Assembly (NCBI GenBank): GCA_035578155.1
Contig: JAPWDM010000005.1
Location: forward strand, 24,178,877 to 24,242,876
Length of the DNA: 64,000 nt
Origin: Brachynemurus nebulosus
Lineage: Eukaryota > Arthropoda > Insecta > Neuroptera > Myrmeleontidae
Reading direction: 5' to 3'
A program made the position numbers and the translations under genes. Under the pieces are notes generated by a model. That model saw only the letters and a list, made by a program, of their open reading frames with translations, was not told the DNA's origin and made no database searches. Shown here in pieces: positions 37,597-49,504 of this stretch (position 1 is its first letter; the number at the start of each line of letters is the position of its first letter).

Positions 37597-37604
37597 CTAA
37601 CAAC

Positions 37605-38074
37605 GGGAATATCAAATTTAGGAATTATAGACTTAAGAGAAATTATTATATTATAGAGTTAGTCTTCCTCAATACTGTAATTAACAATATTTTATGCTAA
37701 TGCGTTTCGTTTTAGAATTAAATATTCGAATTTAAATAGGTGGGTTAATAGGCGATTTTCGGTAAGGGAAAACTTATGGAATTAACAGTATATCTGTAGC
37801 TAAGAGTATGACGTGTAAACGTATTTACACACATATATTAACATATTGTATAAACCCGACTGTACGATGTGTGCGTTGGACGCTTTTTGGTTGGGTAAAA
37901 TCTTATGAGTTCGTGTCATCGACATGCTATAATTGCAGTATACGTGTAGCTATAAGGGTGACGTATAGTGCAACATAAGTGCTGGATGATAGCGGAGTGG
38001 AATAGTTTTAAGTTTTCACTTCGGTCAGCAGTCCCCATGACTGTCTATTTCTTTTTTTCTTACCCAAACAAACC
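37605..38074. other. Spacer between two related hAT MITEs
   Basis: AT-rich; nothing recognised. Confidence 0.4.
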
Positions 38075-38082
38075 CTAATTTT

Positions 38083-38514
38083 TAGTGATGAGCAAAATTA
38101 GTCTTGGTCTTACAGTCTTGTCTTGGTCTTGAATTGTTTGCAAGACCAAGACCAAGACTATGTACACCAAGAGCAAGACCAAGACCAAGACTATAAGTAT
38201 GGCTGCAAGACCAATACCAAGACTCAAGTGAGCAAGACCAAGACAAAAGCAAGAAAAAAGCAAGACTCTTGCTAAACTATTTAAATAGTTTGAAAGTATA
38301 ATTAATATAGTAGAGAAAACTAGAAGGAAAAGATTCGCTAATAAAAAAATGCAAGGAAGTGCAAGATTTTTAGCAATACCAAGACCAAGACCAATACCAA
38401 GCCTGCATTTTGCAAGACCAAGACCAAAACCGAGACTCAAACTGCTCTAGCAAGACCAAGAACAAGACCAAGACTGCCAAGTCTTGGTCTTGGTTTTGCA
38501 TTCGCTCATCACTA
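38083..38514. mobile_element. 432-bp hAT MITE, perfect 8-bp duplication, AAGACC-rich
   Basis: It has the same TAGTGATGAGCAAA ends (right end TTCGCTCATCACTA) as the copy at 37379. CTAATTTT is duplicated exactly (38075-38082 and 38515-38522). The interior holds many CAAGACCAAGACC runs in both orientations. The 121-codon Leu/Gly-rich frame on the minus strand is a product of that hexamer repeat and not a gene. Confidence 0.93.
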
Positions 38515-38522
38515 CTAATTTT

Positions 38523-39248
38523 CCGTCATGCAGCTTCTGCATTTACACGTACAAAAAAATTTTAACGCTTAAAATTTGAGCCTTTAATTCATGAAACGTA
38601 GCTATAACCGAAAGACAAACTTTGCATTAACATACAATAAACTTTGATTTAAGTCAGCGCAGTGGTCAAGTTATATTTTACTACTAAATTAATGTCTAAA
38701 TATATCTCGAGGAAATGAAATTGACGCTTAGATGCCTAGTGATTAGAAATATTGTTGACTTTTGGAAGCATCTTTTACACGTATCAGTTTTAATCTATTT
38801 TCAAGTTTATTTTGAAGGATTACAAAATATGGCGCATGTAATTTCCGCACTTTTTTTTTTTAAATGTATAAACTATGTTTGTTAATTTATATGGTAAATT
38901 CCGCACTGGTCAGAAAATTAACTTAAGTATGCACACGACAAACCTATATATGGGGTGAGTTTTTTTGATAAGTGTCATTCGATTATTACTAAAATAAACA
39001 CAATAAAAACGAAATCACTTTTTTAGAAATTTGAACAAAAGGAAATGCAAATTATGAAGGTGATTAACATTCAGCTAGCTCCTTATTATCATGAAAATTT
39101 AGGCAAAGGAAAATGCTAAAAATGCTAATCAGACAGATGACTCATTTTCAATTAACTGCTTTTATTTCATAAGAATTCGGACAAAGGGAAATACTAAAAA
39201 CGCTAATCAAGTGGATAACTAAAAGTATTTATTTTGGCCAATTTTTAT
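38523..39248. other. No gene recognised
   Basis: AT-rich. A loosely duplicated phrase (AAGGAAATGC...AAAAATGCTAATCA and AGGGAAATACTAAAAACGCTAATCA) occurs near 39108 and 39184. Confidence 0.4.
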
Positions 39249-39600
39249 CAGAATATAAAGTCGAAGTATATTATCAAAACTAACTAAACTAACCTAACCT
39301 AAACTAACCTCATCACCTAGCTTTTTTATCAAAGTCGATGTATATTGTCAAAACTAAATTAAACTAACCTAACCTTAACTAATCTCACCACTTAGTTTTA
39401 TATCAAAGTCGAAGTATATTATCAAAACTAACTTAACTAACCTAACCTAAACTAACCTCACCACCTAGTTTTTATATCAAAGTAGAAGTATACTGTCAAA
39501 ACTAAACTAAACTAACCTAACCTTAACTAACCTTACCACCTAGTTTTATATCAAAGTCGAAATATATTGTCAAAGCTAATCAAACTAACCTAACCTACCT
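39249..39600. repeat. Tandem array, about 73-bp unit, with CTAACCTAACC blocks
   Basis: About four and a half units each contain TATCAAAGTCGAAGTATAT, TGTCAAAACTAA, ACTAACCTAACCT and CACCACCTAGTTTT. Starts are visible near 39255, 39330, 39402, 39475 and 39548. The blocks contain CCTAACCTAA, which matches two units of the insect telomeric repeat TTAGG on the other strand; that may be coincidence. Confidence 0.88.
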
Positions 39601-42600
39601 TCAAAAAATTCGATAATTTAATATTGTGTTTGGTACAAATGAACAACATTTTTAAAGATCTTTCCAAGGATGTAATATAAGTGGGGTCTTACAATTTGAA
39701 AATAAAAATAGGGTTGGCTTGGCTGGAGTCTAAAGGGTTGGTTGTAAAAGTTTCCCATGCGGGTCATAATGGTTCCGCCTTCATGTTCTAGAAACGGTTT
39801 TAACAGATTTAAATTACCTATTATCGTTCCAAAAATACAAGGCCTAGCTTGATTTGAAATTAACACCTTGTATATGTATTATACACATCAGTTAAATATA
39901 ATTTTATCAAAAAATAATTAGTTTTATTTTCAATTTTTTCAGAAAAGAACGATTACAAAACACAAACACTTTTAATTATGTTTATACCAATTTAATTGGT
40001 GACAATTATAAAATTTATTTTTGAGTAACAAAATTCTACAATAGCCGTATGTACACGTGTGCCGTACACCCATTATAAGTGTGAATGTATAGAGGCTCGC
40101 CCAATTGGCGCTCCAGAGAAAATATCATACGTCATTCATTTTGGGAAAATCGAGTCTTATCTTTCGGTAGTCCAGTAGCTGCTACTGTTAGACCATCGCT
40201 TAACTATCAACCTCTCCAATGTACTATGCTATGTATATACATAGCTAGTTAAAGCGTATTATTTCGCCCTTTCTTTAATATATACAACTTTCGGATATGC
40301 GGTATATGTAATGTGTTTAAGGTTGTAGTAGCGAGATAGGTACTATAAAACGAGAGATTTGCCAAGTCTGATAAAATAAGTTAGTCATTCGTCCGTTCAA
40401 ACAATAATGTCTATTCATCTCGAATGCCTATTGTAAAATTTTTTCGGACTATAAAAATGTTAAATTTATTACCAAAAAAAATCATTACTTTCAACACGAT
40501 AAAAAAATGACTTTTTAATTCTTTGGAGTCATTAACGGAAATTATACAATTGAAAGGAATATTTTAATTATTTTAAGTAAATATGAACAAAACAAAAAAA
40601 AAAAAAAAAAAAAAAACGTTTCAGAAAAAGTTTGCTCTAAATGTGGTGAAATGTGGGACGAGACACTAGGAAATTTGATAATTACAGGGTGATCCAGTAA
40701 CTGTGAAATATTGTGTTATCGACTAATGCGCCAGTCAAACGTATCTTTTTGCCTCAATATAAGTTATGATCACTTACACTTTCAAAGTCAAAACGGTTTT
40801 TTGATTAAAAATTTATTTGATTTTTGAATCAAAGAAAACATTTTTTTTCTTGATTCAGAGAAATATTTCCTTAATTTTTTTTGCATTAGTCCAAGAAATA
40901 GGTTTTTTGAATTTAAAAAAAATTACTTTTTTGACTTAAAGAAAAAAATTAAAGACATTTTTAATCTTTGAACTTGTTTGAATAATCGTTTTGAATGCTT
41001 TTTAATACGTTGTGCAGATTCTTGAATAGACTTTTAAAAGAATTGTTTCTTGTAAAATCCTTCTAAAAGTCTTCACCAGTGACATTTTAGATATCTGTTT
41101 CCTATACACATTTTTCCAAATTGTGGATACCTTAGCGCTTGTTAGACTAAAATTGAATCTACTGAGAAAACATAATTATTACAAAAAAATTATATTTATT
41201 AAAAATTTTCTACATCGAAAATTGGTATTATCAATTTAGTTGTATATAACGTTTTGAATAAATTGAATGTGTTTCGGTGTATGTAGGTATTGAGGAAGCT
41301 TAAGCAAAACCAATATGGTTATGTTATATAATCCATCGGATCAACCAAAAAAGTTCTCATATAATATATTAGGTATTGTTATGTAACTGACTGTGGAGGG
41401 TTACTTTACGAAAACGATTTGTGACTGTGCTTTTTTATTGGCTAATAAAATTGTATTATTATATCAAGAGTTTTCATCTGGTCCACTGTATTATAAATAA
41501 TAATATTGAATCCTATATATATGTATATAGGAATACGGACAATTCATTGTACAGGAATGGACTGAGTAAAATTTTCTATTTAAAAGTAGTCTTAAGAGTT
41601 TGCAAGTTTCTCAGAATACATTGTCGGTGTCGACTTATGGTTTTAAAATATTTATAAATATTTTATCATTTACTATCATATTTTAGTTCTAATAGTGTGA
41701 TAAAATCATTTTCACGAAATATTTAATTTTTTTTTAAAATGGTAGTTTGCTTTTATATTACAGTTAATAAAGGTAAAAGTTATGACGTAGAAGGAAACTG
41801 AAATAACTTTTCATTTGTCAGTAAATTGAATAAATACATTAAATACTGATATTTTATTAAACGTCAAATTTTGTACGACAATTATTATGGCCTTGATATT
41901 TTTTAGACGTCAAATTTCATGTAACCGTTATTATAATCCTGACAAAAATTTAAATAAGAGGGGTACCTACATGTGCACAACTTTTAGCTTCAATGATTTT
42001 GCTAGAAATTTAACTTGCACTATTTAGAAACTCAACTATCTCTGTTAAATTGATTCAGGTATGCGAATGTGAATTTTTCATTTGTGCTCTCACAATTACA
42101 AAATTCTAAATCGGGAAATATAAGTGCAGAATATATTATTTTTAAAGATAACGATTTATTTTTCTGCCGTTTTAAAACTGGAGAATATATTATTTTTAAA
42201 GTAACGATTTATTTTTCTACCGCTCGGTATTTTACTAAAAAAAAAAAAAAAAAAAAAAAAAACTTACTATTTATTTTACGAGCACTTCTTTTTTTTCCAA
42301 GGCAAACTATAAAATTACTATACAAAAGTTTTTTATAACATTATCAAAAGTGAAATAAATGGCATTAAAATCTCACAATTGTGTCATAAGTCTATGTTTA
42401 TATTACTTCAAGTACGAATTTTGGAATTTTGTGAAATTCAATTGATGACATCATCAGGGTAAAAATTTATTTAGTTATCAAACTGTAGATAATTTAGGGG
42501 GATTAGCTTCAACTAACTGTTCAAATATAAGCAATTTGGAGTCGAGCTTTTCATTTCTTTCATCAAAATGGAAAGTTTCGGTCAAGAAAACCCACTTCCG

Positions 42601-43425
42601 GTTTGAAAGTGCATTGTTTTACAAAAAGTTTTCAAATTACGCGACATTAAAGTGACGTAATTTCAAGTAACTAGTAAAACTTGAATGTTTCGTATATGAA
42701 TTTTTTTTATATTTTTGCTATTAAAATGACCAAACTATGTTTACATATATTGTAAATATCTAATTTTGTGTGTATCTGTTTTGTCACAGAAAATTTGCTA
42801 ATACTTAACTGTATAAAAATATTGCAATGAACCACTCTGAGTATGAGTATGCTACGTTTATCGAATAATAACAACCTACAAAATACAATAGAAATTTTTT
42901 GTGCGCAAACTCGCTGGGCATCTCTCATATTTTCTATACAATAATAATTTTTTCCTATTTTTTCCCTTTTTTTTCGCCCCGACAAAAGTAGTGTGAGTAT
43001 CGAATTATATAAGTAAGGAAGAAGGAAAATACAACAATTTTATATAGATGATAATGATGACTATATTCAGAGTGAGTTTTTTGATGGTGTATTTTACTCC
43101 CGAAAGGCATGTTGGCAAACAGGCTGCTTGCTAACAGGCAATGAATATAGTGAGCATGTAGGTAATAGATGCTAGTATTAGTAAACAGTGCTATATGTAT
43201 ATACAGTAACCCTGTAGAGTTCTCATAACGACCGCAAAACTAATAAACCAATTACATTCACCCCATCCATACTATATACAATCACATTTATAAACTGTTA
43301 ACAGTGCACTTCAAAAATTTGTTAAAAGATTGTGTAATATGAAAGGTATAATTAGAATAAAAAGTTGGTTGATAATGAAGAACGTCTATGTAACTAATGA
43401 GCACAATTATAGTAGTATATACACA
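39601..43425. other. Long AT-rich stretch without genes; small repeats only
   Basis: The open frames are short and motif-free. An A tract lies near 40590-40615 and another at 42237-42262. No transposon ends could be paired. 42420-42700 (from CAATTGATGACATCATC to AAGTGACGTAATTTCAAG) is less AT-rich and might be part of an unrecognised repeat. Confidence 0.35.
42127..42225 (+). repeat. 55-bp tandem duplication
   Basis: GAATATATTATTTTTAAAG followed by AACGATTTATTTTTCT-CCG occurs twice, about 55 bp apart, just before a poly(A) tract. Confidence 0.8.
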
Positions 43426-43429
43426 AAGC

Positions 43430-43830
43430 AAAAGACCAGTTTTTGGGATGTTTCACTGAACATTCTAGCGGGGTGTAATATAAAGAATCGTTTATCAGAA
43501 TAAAATCAACATCATTTTTTCCCAGAAAAAAATATTACATTCTTTTTTGTCCACTTTGTTAACAATATGCAAAGTTTTAAGTCAATCATTCATTTTTTTT
43601 CCAGTAATTAACTGTTGCAGTTTCTGTGTACCTCCAACTATCACTATACAAAGTTTCAAGTTGATTTATTAAGCGGTTGATGCCGTAATGCAAGACAGAC
43701 AACGTTTTAAATACCTTTTCCCACGAGAATTAGATTTTTTTGGTGATAGACAGTAGCCTATGTCCTCCTCCGTACCCCAGCTATCTGTAGCTAAAGTTTC
43801 AAGTACTTCAAAAATTACTATTTCTGTTTA
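43430..43830 (+). mobile_element. Degenerate relative of the 7692-8625 repeat
   Basis: Phrases GTCCACTTTGTTAACAATAT, GCAAAGTTTTAAGTCAATC, TTTTCCCACGAGAATTAGAT and GTAGCCTATGTCC follow the same order as in 8000-8520. The ends are not preserved. Confidence 0.6.
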
Positions 43831-43964
43831 TAAAGTTTGTGATATGTTTTGATCAATATAATCACTATCAAACAAGCATACAGCCATTAATTTATTAATA
43901 GTGAATATCGGATTCTATAACACTGAAATACTCAACTAAATTTTTTAACAAACTCACTTTCGTA

Positions 43965-44860
43965 CACTAGCGGAAAAAATTAAATGATCAAAAAAATAAT
44001 TCCAAATTTTTAGCAATTTTTCGAATGACTGTATCATCGTTAGAAATGGTTGTATCGAAGTCGCAAACAAAGCAATTTAAAGCTGGAAGTTTCTAGTTTT
44101 GAGATCTTGCGATGAAAAAATTTTCAAAGCAACATGTATCGCTCAATCCTAATAAATACACTGAAAAGAAAGTTTTCGAAATTTTTTCGGTTCCTTTTTT
44201 TAGTCCACAGACTTGGAAAAAAAATTTCAGACCTAATCACTATATGGACCGGATAATTCGTTCATTCAGCTTTAATGTGCTTTTTTTTAGACCTTTACAC
44301 GACCATTTATCGCTGAGATACCGGACTTTGAATGAAATACGATCATTTCGTCTTTGACCATCGATATCTCAGCAACCAATGATCGCACAGTAAATTGAAG
44401 ATGGGTTTTAAAAACTTGAATAAATTCTCTAGGTTTTTTTTTTAAATAAAATTTTTTGCATTCTCTACATGCATTTCTCAAAAAGAAAACTCAAGAAAAC
44501 TCAAAACTCAAGAAAAAAAGAACTTTTGGTGGCTTTTTGGAAAATCAAACGCTGAATTAAAAATATCGAGCAAACCATGCCTTTTATAGTCCAATATACC
44601 CACAAGAACCCCACAGAGTTTTAATTTAATCCATCTAGCCGTTTCTTTGGATCAAAGGATCATATTTTTGCTCTTAAACTTTCATAATCTTTAACAAAAT
44701 AAAAAAAAAATTCTCTCAGCTTTTTTCACATTTTTATCAATAATAACAGTATTTGAATTAATGAAAAAATTTGCTTAAAAAATTTTAAAAAAAATTTTTT
44801 TATTATCCTATTTGGAATTTTTTTTTTTTTTTTTTGATCCTTTAATTTTTTCCGCTAGTG
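43965..44860. mobile_element. Tc1-like TA-flanked element, 896 bp
   Basis: TA precedes CACTAGCGGAAAAAATTAAA then TGATCAAAA. The complement of CACTAGCGGAAAAAATTAAA then GGATCAAAA is followed by TA. CACT-R-GCGGA-AAAATTAA-GGATCA ends are typical of Tc1 elements. The enclosed short frames (for example 44112-44357) show no DD34E motif, so it is a non-autonomous derivative. Confidence 0.88.
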
Positions 44861-44929
44861 TATTTAATAATATTGGTTCGTGCCGATTTTCAATAAATAA
44901 CATATTGGAACATGTCTAAATATGTCAAA

Positions 44930-45310
44930 GTTACTGAATTCTCTAATTCTGAATCGGTTTCCTGTAGCTTGGAATCATGTACACCATTATAATTGAAATA
45001 AAATTAGATCGTGTAATATGAAATGTCGTTTTCCAACCACTTGGCCAACCATGTTATTCGTATAAATACCAAGCTATTTTTAAGCATTAGAGAAATGTTT
45101 GAAAACAATTCTTTAATTTTTAATGGAATTCTTGTAGCCTGGAATGATTTCTGCCATTGACTATAGAATAACATTAACTGGTGTAATATGAAATGTCGTT
45201 TTCCGATCACCTTAGCGACCATCTAATTCAGATAAATATCGACAGTTTTTTAACTTTAGAGAAATGTTTAAAATCAATTCCTTAATTTTAAATAAAATTC
45301 TTATGTAAAG
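44930..45310 (+). repeat. Satellite-like array (unit about 170 bp), about two units
   Basis: It has the same phrases as the 15-kb array: CCTGTAGCTTGGAATCAT, CGTGTAATATGAAATGTCGT, TTTTCCAACCACTTGGCCAA, TTTTTAAGCATTAGAGAAAT and TTTAATTTTTAATGGAATTC. It ends near the start of a nested MITE. Confidence 0.82.
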
Positions 45311-45475
45311 TATTGTGTGTTCTACTTATATTTTGTGGGGATGGAAGGGGGTTCGGTAAGTAGAAAATGTTTAGACCCCAAAGTTGGTTAATCCGTTCCT
45401 GATCCTATTCACTACACATTACACCTCTAGATTTTTACTTACTTTATTGAAAATTCTCTTAGCAGTAAGAATATG

Positions 45476-46549
45476 CCTTTCGACGGCTTAATCTGCAAAC
45501 AAGCTAACTCCATTGTAGCTGATTTTACAGTAGCAACTTAGAACTGCTTAATTTTCATGTTTGTTTAAATATTTTCTTTTATAATTAAAATTTTATTAAT
45601 ATTTAACTCTTCTTTTATTAAAATTTAGGAGTTATCACCTTTTCAGAATTACAGACACCACACAAAAGAAGTTAGTGAAATAGGTAATAATCTGTATTTT
45701 AATAAGAAGTGGCCGGGCATAAATCCAACCCCTCGTCCTCGTCGTGCTCGGTGGTAACTGCTAGCTGGCTAGCAGGCTAACGGGGCTATGGTTAGGTAAT
45801 AAATAAGACAAACACAGAATCATTTAACACATAATTTTTCCTATTTACTGTTATTGTCTTTGTCCCACGTATGTGTTTCTTGCCACTGGAGGTCCTTGGG
45901 GCCCCCATCGGTGTTGTTATGATCCCCACTGCACCACTGGATGGCTTAGTGCCCCCCCCCCCTCTATGAGTGCAGTGGGTTACTGTGATAATTGTCTGTG
46001 ATATTTTGTTGCCCTTTCTTTATTTGTTATTAAATGTTCCTTATCTGTGATATTTTGTTATGCCGCTGTAGGCCTGTTGTTATGGCTCTACAGCGGTATT
46101 GTTTTAACTCCTTGTAGCGTCACTGGTTGGCCAGTGGCTGCCCAGTGACGCAATAAGTTCTTCTGTGATACCGTTTTGTGATAATGCTCTGTGATATTTA
46201 TTTATTAATTTGTTTTTTTTTTTGAGTTTGTTGAGTCAGATTCCTCCACCCCGAGGCCCTTTACACCTCGGGGGAGTTTCATCGTTGGTTTTTCAGTCCT
46301 TGGTGACCGGACGTTCTGGCTAGTACTTAGCGTACCGCCACCAAGGACTGTCCGCTCTTTATGAAGCCCTGGGATGGCAGGGCTCATCGGTGAATTTTAT
46401 TATGTGTTTGTTTGTCCATTGTCTAGTGCATTTATGTGTCCCTGTCTTTATGTGTCGTTTTTATTTTTACTGTTTATGGCGGCGCATGCCCTCTGTTGGC
46501 GATGTCGCCGGGTGCTGCTGACCGCGCCATTCACCGGCAGCAGTATCCC

Positions 46550-46582
<33 letters not shown>

Positions 46583-46630
46583 TAAGAAGTGGAGTTAGCT
46601 TGTTTGCAGATTAAGCCGTCGCTTTGCCAT
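45476..46630. mobile_element. MITE split by a retro-insertion
   Basis: A 31-bp perfect inverted repeat (CGACGGCTTAATCTGCAAAC then AAGCTAACTCC) lies at 45481-45511, with its complement at 46591-46621. Without the 880-bp retro-insertion and its duplication the element would be about 280 bp. The superfamily is unknown. Confidence 0.82.
45713..46580 (+). mobile_element. Poly(A) retro-insertion with serial hairpins
   Basis: A 12-bp duplication AATAAGAAGTGG flanks it (45701-45712 and 46581-46592), and it ends in about 26 A at 46555-46580: hallmarks of target-primed reverse transcription. It is much GC-richer than its surroundings. Perfect or near-perfect stems are at 45758/45768 (8 bp), 46062/46088 (10), 46117/46142 (10), 46249/46266 (8), 46294/46339 (12), 46365/46378 (7) and near 46513/46539 (8). 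The first codons could end a frame (NPTPRPRRARW, stop), so a 5'-truncated LINE with a structured 3' UTR is one reading. A novel SINE or retrocopied structured RNA is the alternative. Confidence 0.85.
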
Positions 46631-46639
46631 TCGTTGCCT

Positions 46640-48360
46640 TTGATTTTTTTTTAAATATCGGCACAAACTTTCTATATTGTACCTATTAGTATAACTTTCT
46701 CACGATGAGATTAGAGACTAGATATCCCTCTAAAATACATTGACCAGTAGGCAAATTTGTTAATTTTTTCTGAAAAGCATATTTCCTCAATGGTACCAAT
46801 TATTTAATGTTCACTTTTGGAACGCCGGGTACTCAACTCATCCGTAGGTACATATTAAATTAAATGACTTTATTATTATATACTATATGGAATGTATTAA
46901 TAATACTTTCATCCCATTATTTCATTAAACCATTTATTCGTGCTGGCTACCACCCCCAAGAGCCGCTTCCACTACCATCAGACCCAATAGGTACCAACAT
47001 GTGTATATACATTACTCCGCCGCCCAGTCCCCGTATATCCCCATATAATAATATTATAGGTTATTCGTTTGTAATTATCATTATTTTATAATTATTATTT
47101 AGAGAGAATAACTATAGAGCAAAGAGACGTGCTGATATTAAAATAACATAATAAAATGTTATTGTACCGGGTACGACCGCTATACGAAATACCGGGTGAT
47201 TCAAATTTCGTTGTACAAAAATAAAATTTTGAAATTTGATTTGTTAAGGGAAGCCTTTCTTTTCTTACATAAGGGTATAAATGAAGTAGTCAGGTAGAAA
47301 AATAAAGTAACTTGTTAAACGTGTTGCAACGTACCTGTCCAAAAAACAGGCGTCCAAATTTTATATTTATTTTATTACTGTTTGTTTTAGCAGTAAACAA
47401 ACATATACGGCCAGTTTTACATTCATAATTTTAAAGGTTCTTTAACTAATGCTACTTTTAATTTAAAGTCGACTTTATTTTTAGCATTGTTTTACAATGA
47501 TCAGGTCTGCTTACTTTTGTTAAAAGACTTTTAAGTGTTGCATGGATAAAAGGAACTATGAATGTTCGTAGCCAATCTTACATTTAAAAAAAAATAACTA
47601 CAGAAACGAAAATATCAACATGATTGAATTTCAAAAAATACGCATTTCACTCATTTCGCTACTGCCAGTGAAATTGGAATAGAAAACTACATTATTTCTT
47701 TTTAAAAGAAATTTATCATAAATGCAATGATCATAAAAGAAATCGCGGGTAACCCAGAAATCGTTCAGCCAGTTTAACTCAAAAGGAATGTTTGATATTA
47801 ATCCAAAACGTAAAAATAATCAAAAATATTATTGAAAATAAGCAAACAAATAAAATTTTTATTTTATTTTTTAAGATACGAATATTTTATAGAAAAATTA
47901 TGCTTATAAACAAAATTCAAAGATAATAATCAGCAATAATAAATATGTTAAAGCCAACTTTAAGCAGTAAAAGTCAAGATAATTCTTATTTTAGTTTAAA
48001 GTCGACTTTTACACTAACGGGGCTCTAAATTTGATTCTATTTTTTTTTTTGTCCACGTCGATTTAAAAAGTGTCGAGGAAAACACGCTTAAAATTTTCGT
48101 TCGCCCAACTTTAAATTTTGCACGTTAACAACAAATTACTTTATGATTAATCTGCTATTCCTGGGTATAACAATTCTTCTTCTATACGGTGTGTTCTTTC
48201 ATTTGTACCATGGGGTCCGCTTGATTTCTTGTAACAATTGCTCTTACGTGGTAAGGTAGAGAACTTAAATTGTCCTATAGCTATAACATGATTATACTTT
48301 CTTTTATTTTGATAAAACAATTTTAACAACATATTTCAAATATAATTAGCTTCCAAAAAA
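46640..48360. other. No gene recognised
   Basis: AT-rich. TTTAAAGTCGACTTT occurs near 47464 and 47994 and may mark ends of an unidentified element. Open frames are short. Confidence 0.35.
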
Positions 48361-48365
48361 CATTA

Positions 48366-48513
48366 TAAAAATAGTATATTGTGCAATAAGTGTGAGAAAT
48401 TGTCGATTGCCCACGAAAGCGAAGTTGATCGCACGAACGTAGTGAGTGCGCTCATTCGCTTGAGTGGGCAATCGATAGTCCCGCATGAGTTGCACATACT
48501 ATTTTTTATTACG
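48366..48513. repeat. Palindromic element, about 150 bp
   Basis: AAAAATAGTATATTGTGCAA, then GTCGATTGCCCAC on the left, mirror GTGGGCAATCGATAGTC, then TTGCACATACTATTTTTT on the right. Arms are about 50 bp and imperfect. The head AATAGTATATTGTRCAATAA also occurs near 29135. Confidence 0.75.
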
Positions 48514-49500
48514 AATTTCACATACTTTTTTCTATTATTATTACTATTTTTGTCATTTTCATTACTTTTAATTATTGTTTAAATTACTTTGTTGGTGGTT
48601 TCTATAGAAATAATTATAAAATATTTATTAAATGAAAAATCAAGAGGCGGCTTTGCCTGTTTTGATTAAATTTTGCGTGTTTTATTGTCTATTTGCGTGT
48701 GGAAAGTTACTTTCCACACGCAAAAAAGTATGTGGGAAGAGTACAATGGGCAAACAGCTATTTTGAATACAGAAATGTGTGCGGCAAGTTAGTACTTCTC
48801 CCGTATGAGTAATAAAAAATTATTTTGATCGAGTTTCATGAAAATCCTCTTTGAAGACACAATAAAAATTTAATATCGTAAATCGTCCTGTTGTTATCCT
48901 ACAGGATCATACACGAATATTGCTGGAAAAATATTATATTATGTAAAAGGATAAATATACTAAATAAAAAAAAAAGTGGCTTTAATATAAACGATATACA
49001 AACAGGCAACACAAGATATTTTTTGGGGAGCACGGATTGAACAGGATATCTGAACACATTTATCAAAAAAACGGCGACAACAATAACTGATAACAAATTC
49101 TATTGCCCTCTTCAGAGCACAACCATTAGACCAAGATACCACGGAGAAGAAGAGAAGTATGTACCGTAGCGGAGTATGCGACAAACGATAATATTTGTAT
49201 GATATTATTATAATGATTGTGTGATATAAAATATTGCTCCAAATATGAAGAAGTCAATAACTCTGTGATCAATGTTGAAATTATTATCAGAATTGGTAAA
49301 TTCAAAAATTCTTTATTTTGACTACCAACATATGAAGAGAAGCCTTTTTGGATGATACCGTCTTTTTATAACTAATAAAAAAAAAGTCGAAAAACATGAC
49401 TGCACAAAAAGCGAACTAAAACGATTGAAACAAGATGAAATCGAAAAACAAAAGAATAAATGTATAAAAAGCACACGATGGATGAGAATTAGTTCACTCT
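48514..49500. other. No gene recognised
   Basis: A short hairpin CGTGTGGAAAG-ttA-CTTTCCACACG lies at about 48695-48722. Otherwise nothing codable. Confidence 0.4.
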
Positions 49501-49504
49501 AAAT

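Noticed and set aside
38075..38440. 121-codon Leu/Gly-rich frame that looks like membrane segments
   Set aside because: It is a translation of the AAGACC hexamer repeat within a hAT MITE.
39249..39600. CRISPR-like regular repeats
   Set aside because: The whole 73-bp unit is repeated with no unique spacers, in a eukaryotic context.
47440..48030. Possible inverted-repeat element around two TTTAAAGTCGACTTT-like blocks
   Set aside because: The sequences outside the blocks do not pair convincingly and no duplication is visible.
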